Both the position numbers and the translations under genes were made by a program. The notes under the pieces are model-generated. The model did not search any database. It saw only the letters and a program-made list of their open reading frames with translations, and had not been told where the DNA came from. 64,000 nt of DNA from Solicola gregarius (GTDB taxonomy: Bacteria; Actinomycetota; Actinomycetes; Propionibacteriales; Nocardioidaceae), in the NCBI RefSeq assembly GCF_025790165.1, contig NZ_CP094970.1, forward strand, positions 2,108,001-2,172,000, read 5' to 3'. Below, in pieces: positions 26,090 through 34,562 of this stretch (its first letter is position 1; the number at the start of each line of letters is the position of its first letter).

Positions 26090-27252
26090 GCGGCTTCCTC
26101 CAATCCGAGCGCGATCAGCGCATCGCGTACGTGGGCGAGCTCGGCGGCGAGCCCGCGGGCAAGGGCGTCCGGACCATCTCCGGCGCCGGGGAGGACCGAC
26201 CAGGTGTACGTCTCGACCTCGAGGTGGTCGACACGTGCCTGGGGTCCGCCGAGCAGCGAATCCAGCGACCGATGCAGCTCGTCGCGGGTGCTGCGCAGGG
26301 GCGCCTCCGGGTCGGCATGTACCGGTACGTGGAAATGCACTCGCCAGGGCGAACCCGTGTGCAGCGGGCGATGGCCGTCCAGCGCGTCCGGAAGGTCGTC
26401 GCGGGTCGCGAGGCGGTTGCGGCCCGGGCTGCGTACCTGGTGCAGGAAGCGGTCCTCCGCATACCGGTGCAGTACGTCGCGGGTCGCGGCGTCGGCCGGG
26501 TCGTCCACGTGGAGCGCCGCCGCCGGCTGGGTCTTGACGACCGGGAGCCCGGCGCGGTCGAGCTTGGCCAGGGTCTCCTCCATGTCCTCGAACCCGACCG
26601 CGAGGTGGCAGAGGTCGAGGCAGACGCCGATCCGGGTCCGGTCGACGTCACCGAGGCGCTCGACGGCGTCGGCGATGGTCTCGACGGCGCAGCCCGGCTC
26701 GGGCTCGAGACCGACCCGGATCGAGCGACCGGTGTCTGCCTCGAGCTTGTCGAGTGCCTCGGCGAGCTCGTTCAGATGTGCCATTGCGGCGGCCTGCCGA
26801 TCGCCTAGCCACGGTGCATGCCAGCCGAGCGGAAGTGACGAGATGCTGCCCCGGGCGACGTCATCGGGCAGGAGGTTCGCGAGGACCGTCGCGGCCGCGA
26901 CGGTGTAGTCGAGCCGGGCTCGTTCGTTCCAGGCCGGGTGGTAGACGTTCTTCTTCACCACCGAGCCCTGGAAGTCGGCGTACGGGAACGCGTTCAGCGT
27001 CACGATCTCAACGCCGCCCGACGCCAGGCGATCGCGCAGCCGGCGTACGTCGGCCGGCGAGGAGGCGAGCCGATGCGCCGCCTCGGCGGGGAGCCACATG
27101 CCGAGCCCGATCCGCGGAGCGTCAAGGAGCGTGCGGAGTCGAGATCCGTACTGGACCGCCTGCTCGGCGATACCGTCGACATCCTCTGCAGGCAAGACGT
27201 TCGTGCCGTACGCGAGGTGCACGAGGGTGCCATCTCGATGCCTGAACCGCAT
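26086..27252 (-). CDS. eboE: EboE-like TIM-barrel protein (metabolite traffic protein EboE)
   Basis: The 388-residue protein starts with the EboE hallmark in which the N-terminus reads RFRHRDGTLVHLAYGTNVLPAEDVDG, then a xylose-isomerase-like barrel. Other family-typical segments are GMWLPAEAA, TLNAFPYADFQGSVVKKNVYHP, PLGWHAPWLG, GLEPEPGC, GVCLDLCHLAVGFED, and HFHVPVHAD. The EPEP and LDLCH segments supply likely metal ligands. In cyanobacteria ebo genes are needed for scytonemin monomer to reach the periplasm, but the reaction of EboE is not known. It is 6 bp downstream of the TatD-type gene and overlaps eboF by 4 bp, so it sits inside a coupled operon. Confidence 0.85.
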   Translation of the reverse strand: MRFRHRDGTLVHLAYGTNVLPAEDVDGIAEQAVQYGSRLRTLLDAPRIGLGMWLPAEAAHRLASSPADVRRLRDRLASGGVEIVTLNAFPYADFQGSVVKKNVYHPAWNERARLDYTVAAATVLANLLPDDVARGSISSLPLGWHAPWLGDRQAAAMAHLNELAEALDKLEADTGRSIRVGLEPEPGCAVETIADAVERLGDVDRTRIGVCLDLCHLAVGFEDMEETLAKLDRAGLPVVKTQPAAALHVDDPADAATRDVLHRYAEDRFLHQVRSPGRNRLATRDDLPDALDGHRPLHTGSPWRVHFHVPVHADPEAPLRSTRDELHRSLDSLLGGPQARVDHLEVETYTWSVLPGAGDGPDALARGLAAELAHVRDALIALGLEEAA

Positions 27253-27258
27253 CTCTGA

Positions 27259-28131
27259 TCACCCCTCCGGCCGGGCGCCGCGAAGGATCGAGTTGCCCTC
27301 GTACGTCGCGCCGGCGTCGGTGTGGGCGTCGCCGTCGTCAGGAAGCAGGAGTCGTCCGCTCTGCCCGAAGAACTCGACCGGGTTCTGCCAGAGCACCCGG
27401 TCGACATCGGCATCGGTATAGCCCGCGTCGAGCATCGCCGCACCGGTCTTCGCGGTCTTCAACGGATCACTGCGTCCCCAGTCGGCGGCGGAGTTGACCA
27501 GTACGCGGTCGAGCCCCCGATCCTGCAGGATGCGCACCATCCGGTGCTCGTCCATCTTGGTGTCGGGGTAGATGGAGAATCCCATCCAGCAGCCCGTGTC
27601 GGCGACGAGGCCGACGGTCACCTCGTTCAGGTGGTCGACGAGCACGTGACCCGGCGGTATGCCTGACTCCTCGACGAGGTCGAGCGTGCGCTGCGTGCCC
27701 GCCTCCTTGTCTCGGTGAGGGGTGTGCACGAGCACCGGCAGCTCGAACTCCGCAGCGAGCGCCAGCTGTCGAGAGAACGCCTTCTCCTCCGCCGTGGTCA
27801 TCGAGTCGAAGCCCACCTCGCCGACCGCGACGACGCCGTCCTTTGCGAGGTAGCGCGGCAGCACGTCGAGGACGTCGAGGCACCGTGGATCGTTTGCCTC
27901 CTTGGGATTCAACGCGATCGTGCAATGGTGCGCGATGCCGAACTGCGAGGCACGGAAGCGTTCCCAGCCGACGAGGCCATCGAAGTAGTCACAGAAGGAC
28001 TCGACGCTCGTCCGCGGTTGGCCGAGCCAGAACGCCGGCTCCACGAGTGCGCGTACGCCGGCTGCGTACATCGCCTCGTAGTCGTTGGTCGTACGTGAGG
28101 TCATATGGATATGCGGGTCGAAGATGCGCAT
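27259..28131 (-). CDS. eboB: EboB-like TatD-family metal-dependent hydrolase
   Basis: This 290-residue protein is an amidohydrolase-fold TatD relative. It starts MRIFDPHIHMTSRTTNDYEAM with the HxH metal motif. Other ligands are the glutamate in VAVGEVGFD, the histidine in LVHTPHRDK, the histidine in VLVDHLNE, and the aspartate in NSAADWGRSDP. The TRTTNDYEAM and NPVEFF segments are typical of the TatD-like proteins found in ebo clusters, not of the DNase TatD. It follows the EboA gene by 9 bp and precedes EboE by 6 bp. Its substrate is unknown; hydrolysis of a cyclic or phosphorylated intermediate of the ebo product is an inference. Confidence 0.85.
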   Translation of the reverse strand: MRIFDPHIHMTSRTTNDYEAMYAAGVRALVEPAFWLGQPRTSVESFCDYFDGLVGWERFRASQFGIAHHCTIALNPKEANDPRCLDVLDVLPRYLAKDGVVAVGEVGFDSMTTAEEKAFSRQLALAAEFELPVLVHTPHRDKEAGTQRTLDLVEESGIPPGHVLVDHLNEVTVGLVADTGCWMGFSIYPDTKMDEHRMVRILQDRGLDRVLVNSAADWGRSDPLKTAKTGAAMLDAGYTDADVDRVLWQNPVEFFGQSGRLLLPDDGDAHTDAGATYEGNSILRGARPEG

Positions 28132-28140
28132 CGGATCAGG

Positions 28141-28869
28141 TCAGTCCTTCGGGGTCGTCGGTCGGCTGGCGAGCAGGCGGCGGGCCGCGTCGCTGCGATC
28201 GTCATGTGGGGATGCCAGCTCGGTATCGAGATCGATCAGCGCGACGGCCTCGGGAAAGCGGTCGAGAACGAGCCAGACGTCCGCTGGTACGTCGCGGCCC
28301 GCGGCAACGCGCTCGTGTGCGTACCGCGCGACCATCTCGGCGAGCGACCGATCGGCGCGTACGCGGAGATCGGCGACCGAGGTCAGAGCCACACCGACGA
28401 ACAGACACTTGAGTACGCCCTGGCGCCAGGTGTCGGCGTCGAGCCGTGCGGCCGGTGGGCCCATCGCGGCGGCGACCAGCCGCGTGTCGTTCGTGCGGAG
28501 CGCGTCCTCGAGTACGTCGGGTGCCGCGGCGGAGTCGACGACGCCGAGCCCGAGCAGTACGGCGCGCTTCTCGTCGCTGTCGCCGAACCGGTAGAGCGCG
28601 GCGACCTCTGCGCCACCTCGCGTGGCCGGCAGTGCGCCGACGGCCGCTCGCAACAGTGCGACCCGCACGGCGTCCTCGGCGAGCACCACCTCGCCGTGAT
28701 CGTCGCGCAGGCCGATGTCGCCCCGTGTCGTACGCCGCGCCGCGGCCGGGAAGTATCGCCCGACCGTTTCGGGTGCTTCCTCGATGCGGCGAAGCATGTC
28801 GTCGAGTGCGGCAGCCGCGTCCGGCGGTAGCGCGGCTCGCACGTCGACGGGGGTCGTTGGTGCACTCAT
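28141..28869 (-). CDS. eboA: EboA-domain protein
   Basis: The 242-residue soluble protein is mostly alpha-helical by eye and is alanine-rich. Its features match the EboA family: FPAAARRTTRGDIGLRD near the start, VLAEDAVRVALLRAA, the ALYRFGDSDEKRAVLLGLG segment, ALRTNDTRLVAAAMG and WRQGVLKCLFVGVAL. EboA has no known catalytic activity and is the marker gene of the ebo cluster. The protein here has extra C-terminal residues rich in Asp and Arg. It overlaps the upstream TIM-barrel gene by 4 bp and lies 9 bp before eboB, so it is translated from the same message. Confidence 0.82.
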   Translation of the reverse strand: MSAPTTPVDVRAALPPDAAAALDDMLRRIEEAPETVGRYFPAAARRTTRGDIGLRDDHGEVVLAEDAVRVALLRAAVGALPATRGGAEVAALYRFGDSDEKRAVLLGLGVVDSAAAPDVLEDALRTNDTRLVAAAMGPPAARLDADTWRQGVLKCLFVGVALTSVADLRVRADRSLAEMVARYAHERVAAGRDVPADVWLVLDRFPEAVALIDLDTELASPHDDRSDAARRLLASRPTTPKD

Positions 28870-29738
28870 CCGGCTTCCTCTCTGTCGGCCGCGGCCTTGC
28901 CCACCCGTGCGAGTGACGCCCGCAGCGCGTCCATCGCGGACCGTGCGACCACGGGCGCCGCGTGGGAGTGCCGGGGCAGCTCTACCGATGCAAGCCCTGC
29001 GTAGCCCGTGGCGACCAGTGCCCCGAGCACGCCGTCGAGATCGAGATCACCGGTGCCGAGCTCGAGATGCTCGTGTACGTCGCGCACCATGTCGTCGACC
29101 TGCACGTTGCCGATCAGCCCGCCTGCCTTGGCGATCGTGTCTGCCGGTGTGGTGGGCTCATTGCACACGAGGTGGCCGAGATCGACGGTCAACCGCAAAT
29201 GCTCGGGCGCACCCAGGCGCTCGCGCAAGGCCAGCGCGTCGTCGACGGTCGCGACGAACATCCCGGGCTCGGGTTCGAAGCAGCAGGTCACGCCGAGTCG
29301 CGCCGCGTCGTCGAGCACCGGGCCGAGCCCATCGGTCACCCGGCGCCACGCCTCATCGTCGCCGACGGCATCGGGAAGGGTGCCCGACCAGCACGACATG
29401 GCGTCTGCGTCGAGCTCGTACGCGATCCGTACGGCGCGGCGGAGCAGGTCGACGCGGCGTTCGCGCCCCTCGTCACTGACCAGGGTCGGCTCGTGCTTGC
29501 GCCACGGATCGAGGACGTACCGCGATCCGGTCTCGATGACGCATGCCAGCCCGAACGTGTCGAGCATGCGGCCCGCGTACGCGACCTGGTCGGTGACGTC
29601 GTCGGCGAACGGATCGAGATGCGGTTGGTCAAGCGTCAGCGCGACGCCTTCGTAGCCCAGCCCGGCGATGACCGCACACGCATCACCCAGGCGGTGACCC
29701 GCGAACCCGTTCGTGCCGTAGCCGAGCCGAAGGGTCAT
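28866..29738 (-). CDS. Second sugar phosphate isomerase/epimerase in the ebo operon
   Basis: The 290-residue TIM barrel starts RLGYGTNGFAGHRLGDACAVIAGLGYEGVALT. Likely metal ligands are the glutamates of ACVIETGSRY and CCFEPEPGMF, the aspartate and histidine of LTVDLGHLVCNEP, and the glutamate of ASVELPRHSHAA. The HLELGTGDLDLDGVL segment is typical of inosose isomerase and hydroxypyruvate-isomerase relatives. This gene is an addition to the six-gene cyanobacterial ebo set. It overlaps the genes on both sides by 4 bp (eboA downstream, eboC upstream), so it must be made together with them. A keto-sugar or inosose substrate fits with the inositol-phosphate synthase gene at the head of the operon, but this is inference. 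Confidence 0.83.
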   Translation of the reverse strand: MTLRLGYGTNGFAGHRLGDACAVIAGLGYEGVALTLDQPHLDPFADDVTDQVAYAGRMLDTFGLACVIETGSRYVLDPWRKHEPTLVSDEGRERRVDLLRRAVRIAYELDADAMSCWSGTLPDAVGDDEAWRRVTDGLGPVLDDAARLGVTCCFEPEPGMFVATVDDALALRERLGAPEHLRLTVDLGHLVCNEPTTPADTIAKAGGLIGNVQVDDMVRDVHEHLELGTGDLDLDGVLGALVATGYAGLASVELPRHSHAAPVVARSAMDALRASLARVGKAAADREEAG

Positions 29739-30601
29739 GTCGTACTCATCCGACGGGATGCGTACCTGACCAGCGGGCCGCCGGCGAGCACCGTTGCCGC
29801 CGCGCCGAGGCGTCCGCGGCGCGCGAGCCAGGATGCCTGTAGGAGTGGGAATCCGGCGATCCCGCGACCGGTCGCGTCGCGCACGGTGGCCGCGGAGGGA
29901 TCGGCGATGGTGCGCGACTGGGCGCGGCCGACGACCACGCCGTACGCGGTCGACAGCGCCGCTGACACGAGTCGGTCACGCCGCCGAGCACGGCGATCCG
30001 TCAGCGCGCGCACGACTCCCGCGGTGGCGATGGCGGCGGTCGCGGCGGTGACCGTGCCCGCGCGGGACGGGTCGGTGCCGTGCACCTCGTCGCGGCTCAG
30101 GGTCGTGACTGCGACAGTGTGTGCCGCCACCGAGGTGGCGGGCTCCCAGGCGCGTACAGGTGCCGCGCACGCGCCGAGCAGCACGTCGAGTCCGCGGTTC
30201 GATGCCATCACGACCGGTCCCGCCGGACTCTGCTTGGCGATCGTGTCGTACGCCCAGACCAGCGCCGCGAGGGGCAGGCTGACCCGCAGGGCCGCCCGGC
30301 CGCCGGCAACCGCGGACGCGGAGATGCCGGCAAGCCCGAGCACACCGGCAGTGGTGATCGCGGTACGCGGGCTGATCCGGCCGGAAGGGATGGGGCGCTC
30401 CGGTCGCTCGACGGCGTCGAGATCGCGATCCGCCCAGTCGTTCAGGGCCATTCCCGCCCAGTACAGGCACGCCGAGGCGATCGGCATCGCGGCGCTGTAT
30501 CGCGCCGACGCGCCCGCGTACGCAGCGCCGGTCAGTGCGTCTCCTGGAACCGTCAGCGCGGCGGGGAGGCGGACCAGCTCGGCGAGGTCGCGTCCGTTCA
30601 C
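29735..30601 (-). CDS. eboC: EboC-like UbiA-family prenyltransferase (SCO3242-like)
   Basis: The GTG at 30601 overlaps the upstream stop by 4 bp (GTGA) and gives 288 residues; the frame is open 17 codons further but that part is antisense-like. The protein has about seven to eight hydrophobic helices and the first Asp-rich UbiA motif NDWADRDLDAVERPERPIPSG-like region (NDxxDxxxD) at about residue 65-85. The second Asp-containing loop is AYDTIAKQ. These bind the prenyl diphosphate with magnesium. EboC proteins are thought to transfer a prenyl group to a polar cyclitol-like acceptor; the true acceptor is unknown. Position between the sugar-phosphate cyclase and the isomerase genes suits a late or membrane-linked step. 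Confidence 0.83.
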   Translation of the reverse strand: MNGRDLAELVRLPAALTVPGDALTGAAYAGASARYSAAMPIASACLYWAGMALNDWADRDLDAVERPERPIPSGRISPRTAITTAGVLGLAGISASAVAGGRAALRVSLPLAALVWAYDTIAKQSPAGPVVMASNRGLDVLLGACAAPVRAWEPATSVAAHTVAVTTLSRDEVHGTDPSRAGTVTAATAAIATAGVVRALTDRRARRRDRLVSAALSTAYGVVVGRAQSRTIADPSAATVRDATGRGIAGFPLLQASWLARRGRLGAAATVLAGGPLVRYASRRMSTT

Positions 30602-31754
30602 GGGGCGACCCGCTCGCCGCAGTCGTGCGTCCACGTACGGAGGGCGTCCCACTGCTCCGCGAGCCGATGTTCATCGGAGGCGAGCGGCGCCTTGAAGAAG
30701 AAGCCGAGCGCGGGCAGCGGACCGGAGTCGCCGAGCGCATGCGCGCGAGCGACCAGGCGTACGAGATCGAGCACGAGCGGAGCGGCGAGCGCGGAGTCGC
30801 AACCCTGCCAGGTGAACTGCATCGTCATCCGGGCGCCGAGGAACCCGTCGAAACGGATGTGATCCCAGGCCGTCTTCCAGTCACCGAGGTCGGCGACGTA
30901 GTCGATGTGCATCGGGCCGTCGACCGGACGACCGACCATGGCGTCGAGACCCTCCTGCTTCGTGCCGGTCTTGCTGGCCGCGGCGGTCGGATCGGCCAGC
31001 GTCTCGCCGTCGCCTCCCCGAGCAGGTTGACCGACGTCCAGGATCGGATCGGTAGGGCGCGAGACGCGAACATCGGCGCGAGTACCGACTTCACCAGCGT
31101 CTCGCCGGTCTTGCCGTCCCTCCCGGCGTACGGCAGCCCGTTGCGTTCGGCGAGCTCGCGCAGCGCGGGAACCTCGATGCCGGGGCTCGGCGTGAAGCCG
31201 ACGTACGAACAGCCGGCCAGCAGGGCGGCGCACGCGTACAGCGAGCTCGGTGCCAGCGGCGAGCGACCCGCTTCCCATGCGGCCTGCAGGGCGGCCCAGC
31301 TGGCGACGTCCGCGTCGTCGTCTCGAGGGGGTTCGGTGCTGGAGACGTCGACGACGACAGTACGCGCGACGCCGGACCGGCGGGCGAAGTCGGTGATGTC
31401 GGCCGCGAGCTGCTCGACGGCCGCGGCCTGGTCGGTCGTCGTTCGGGTGCCGGGCCGGATGCGGTCGTCGGCGTCGGCGAGGCCATCGGCGACCGCGGCG
31501 ACGAGCGCGTGCGGCGCGACTCCGCCGGCGACCAGCTGCTCGGCGCGCTTGCCGATCGGGATCTCACTGACGTCGTGGCCGCCGGTCACGAGGTTCTCGT
31601 AGCGAGGTAGGCCGCGCGAGTCGATCTCCGGAAGTGTCGTCACGCAGCCGATCGACTCCACGAGCCGCGCCGCGAGCGCCTGTGCCCCGAGTGTCGCGGT
31701 CGTGGCGAGCGAACCGCGCGCCCCCACGAACCAGATACCGACCTTCTCGTCCAT
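30598..31754 (-). pseudogene. ino1: Inositol-3-phosphate synthase, frameshifted
   Basis: The first frame starts MDEKVGIWFVGARGSLATT, a Rossmann start typical of actinobacterial inositol-phosphate synthases, and runs through VVVDVSSTEPP, GCSYVGFTPSPGIEVPALRE, GLPYAGRDGKTGETLVKS and RSWTSVNLLG. The family then needs a G-x-DG-x-L motif. Here the frame breaks at a run of four C on the plus strand (31016-31019); one more base restores GGGDGETLADP and the rest, GPMHIDYVADLGDWKTAWDHI, DGFLGARMTMQFTWQGCDS and the stop at 30598. The restored protein would be about 385 residues, normal for the family. It makes inositol 1-phosphate from glucose 6-phosphate. It leads the ebo operon and overlaps eboC by 4 bp. 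A single homopolymer indel may be a sequence error. Confidence 0.82.
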
Positions 31755-31919
31755 GTGCCGCCCACCGATCGTGAGGATGCGTTGCTGGAACGCCGGATAT
31801 GCGGCAACGTAACCCACGTCACGCGCCAGTTTCAACGGCTGGTGCGCATCTTTTGCTGGTCCGGTGAAAAAAGGACGGTTGCGTACGAGGCGGGCGGCTC
31901 AGCGATGACGACTCCGGGC

Positions 31920-31950
31920 TTGCGTTAGAGCGCGCTCTAACCCGTACGGT
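31920..31950 (+). promoter_or_regulatory. MerR-type promoter with 19-bp spacer and 18-bp operator
   Basis: TTGCGT (31920-31925) and TACGGT (31945-31950) are separated by 19 bp, the abnormal spacing typical of MerR-activated promoters. The spacer region holds GTTAGAGCGCGCTCTAAC (31924-31941), a perfect 18-bp palindrome. The ATG of the MerR gene is at 31958, eight bases after the -10 box, so the transcript would be leaderless. This predicts autoregulation of the MerR/aldo-keto reductase unit. Confidence 0.65.
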
Positions 31951-31957
31951 CGAATAC

Positions 31958-32434
31958 ATGACGAGCACGGTGCAGGAACTACGGGACGTCTTGGACACGA
32001 CACCGGTCGCGGACCTTCCTCCGGTGACCGAGCTGCTCTGCAGCAGCACACTTTCCGAGTCGGTCGAGGGGCCGTTGAGTATCGCGGAGGTCTCCGAGCT
32101 GATCGGGGTCAGCACGTACACGCTGCGCTACTACGAGCGCATCGGCATGGTCGGTGTCGAGCGCGACGCGTCCGGGTATCGGCAGTACGACCGGGACTCG
32201 ATCGGTCGGCTCATGTTCATCACTCGGCTGCGGCTCTCCGATATGCCGATCCGGGACATCCAGCGCTACATCGCGCTCGTCGAGGAGGGCGATCGCACGA
32301 TCCCCGAACGCCGCGAACTGCTCGAGAGTCATCGCGAGTCGATCCGTGGCCAGCTCGGCGACCTGCAGGTCGCACTCGCGGTCGTCGACTACAAGATCGC
32401 GACGTACGGCGGCGAACTGGCCGACACGGCCTAG
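31958..32434 (+). CDS. MerR-family regulator of the aldo/keto reductase
   Basis: The 158-residue protein has an N-terminal extension of about 35 residues, then a MerR DNA-binding domain (about 38-105: [24 protein letters not shown], then [20 protein letters not shown]) and a coiled-coil dimerisation helix ending with the [17 protein letters not shown] segment. No cysteine cluster or large ligand domain is present, as in short MerR regulators that respond to aldehydes or oxidants. A MerR-type promoter with a palindromic spacer lies immediately upstream. The aldo/keto reductase gene begins 64 bp downstream on the same strand. It is divergent from the ebo operon start at 31754, but the regulatory site lies closer to this gene. 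Confidence 0.88.
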   Translation: MTSTVQELRDVLDTTPVADLPPVTELLCSSTLSESVEGPLSIAEVSELIGVSTYTLRYYERIGMVGVERDASGYRQYDRDSIGRLMFITRLRLSDMPIRDIQRYIALVEEGDRTIPERRELLESHRESIRGQLGDLQVALAVVDYKIATYGGELADTA

Positions 32435-32498
32435 CCGCAAACCGACAGAACAACACCGCCAAACCCGGGCGAAGCACGCCCGAAAACAGGAGACAGCT

Positions 32499-33495
<997 letters not shown>

Positions 33496-33505
33496 TCGGA
33501 CGCGT

Positions 33506-34462
33506 CTACGCGGCGTCGTCGAGCGTCTCGGGAGCGGTCAGGGACCACACGGTGTACGACATGGCGTCCGACATGTTGTCGAGCATCGTCGGGTCGATGT
33601 TCGCGGTCGTATCGCATTCGGAGTGGTAGCACGGGTCGTACGGCTCGCCGGCCGTACCGCCCCAGAGCTGCGCCTCCTCCTCGGTCTTCGTGCCCTCGGC
33701 ACCGGTGAAGAGGCCGCCGATCGGTACGCCCGCATCCTCGAACGCCGCGTGGTCGCTGCGACCGCCGACGGTTGTCGGAGCCGTCTGGATGTCGCGGGTG
33801 GCGAGGAACTCGTTGAACGTGCCTTCGACCGCGTCGTCGCCGTCGTACACGAAGTAGCCGCCGTTCGGCGAGCCGATCATGTCGAAGTTCAGGTACACGT
33901 CGATGCGGTCGAGCTCGGCGGCGTCGAGTGAGTCGACGTAGTGCGAGGAGCCGAGCAGGCCCTGCTCCTCGGCGCCCCACCACGCGAAGCGCACCGTGAC
34001 GCTGGGATTCGGGTTCGCCTCGGCGAACGCGAGTGCGGTCGCGAGCTCGCCCGCCGACCCGGACCCGTTGTCGTTGATGCCGGCGCCCGCGTCGACGCTG
34101 TCGAGGTGCCCGCCGAGCATCACCACGCGCGACGGGTCTGCACCCGCGAGCTCGGCGGTGATGTTGTACGACTCGCCGCCGAAGGTGTCGAACGGCTGCT
34201 CGGTGACCGTGTAGCCCGCGGTCTCGAGCTGTTCGGTGACGTAGTCGACGGACGCGCGGTAGCCGGTCGTACCCGTCGCCCGGTTTCCGCCGTTCTCGTC
34301 GGCGATCTGCTGGAGGGCGTCGAGATGGGCCTGTACGGCGGCGACGTCGATGTCGGGTGCGGCGAGGGTGGCCGGATCGTCGGGGGCGGCGGCCGTCGGC
34401 GCGGCCAGGGTGCTCGCGGCGGCAACGGTTGCGGCGGCTGCGATGGCGATACGTACGTTCAT
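33506..34462 (-). CDS. Secreted M28-family aminopeptidase
   Basis: The ATG at 34462, with GAGAGGA upstream, gives a Sec signal (RIAIAAAATVAAASTLAAP) and a mature zinc peptidase of about 290 residues. Zinc ligands and catalytic residues are seen in MLGGHLDSV, GINDNGSGSAG, WWGAEEQGLLG, NFDMIGS and CYHSECDT. This matches Streptomyces-type aminopeptidases S/Y, which remove N-terminal residues from extracellular peptides using two zinc ions. The gene lies 100 bp downstream of an M4 protease gene on the same strand. An endoprotease and an aminopeptidase next to each other fits extracellular protein breakdown. Confidence 0.88.
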   Translation of the reverse strand: MNVRIAIAAAATVAAASTLAAPTAAAPDDPATLAAPDIDVAAVQAHLDALQQIADENGGNRATGTTGYRASVDYVTEQLETAGYTVTEQPFDTFGGESYNITAELAGADPSRVVMLGGHLDSVDAGAGINDNGSGSAGELATALAFAEANPNPSVTVRFAWWGAEEQGLLGSSHYVDSLDAAELDRIDVYLNFDMIGSPNGGYFVYDGDDAVEGTFNEFLATRDIQTAPTTVGGRSDHAAFEDAGVPIGGLFTGAEGTKTEEEAQLWGGTAGEPYDPCYHSECDTTANIDPTMLDNMSDAMSYTVWSLTAPETLDDAA

Positions 34463-34562
34463 GGTGTCGTCCTCTCGATGGCGGTCGGCCGCGACCCGGG
34501 AGGCGATTCCCGAGCCGCGGCCGACGTTCATGTGCACCGAAGGTGCGATAGGTGGGGGCCGA

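Noticed and set aside
32466-32482. CGGGCG/CGCCCG hairpin between the MerR and aldo/keto reductase genes
   Set aside because: Six-bp stem in a GC-rich spacer between probable operon partners; may be chance, so not annotated as a terminator.
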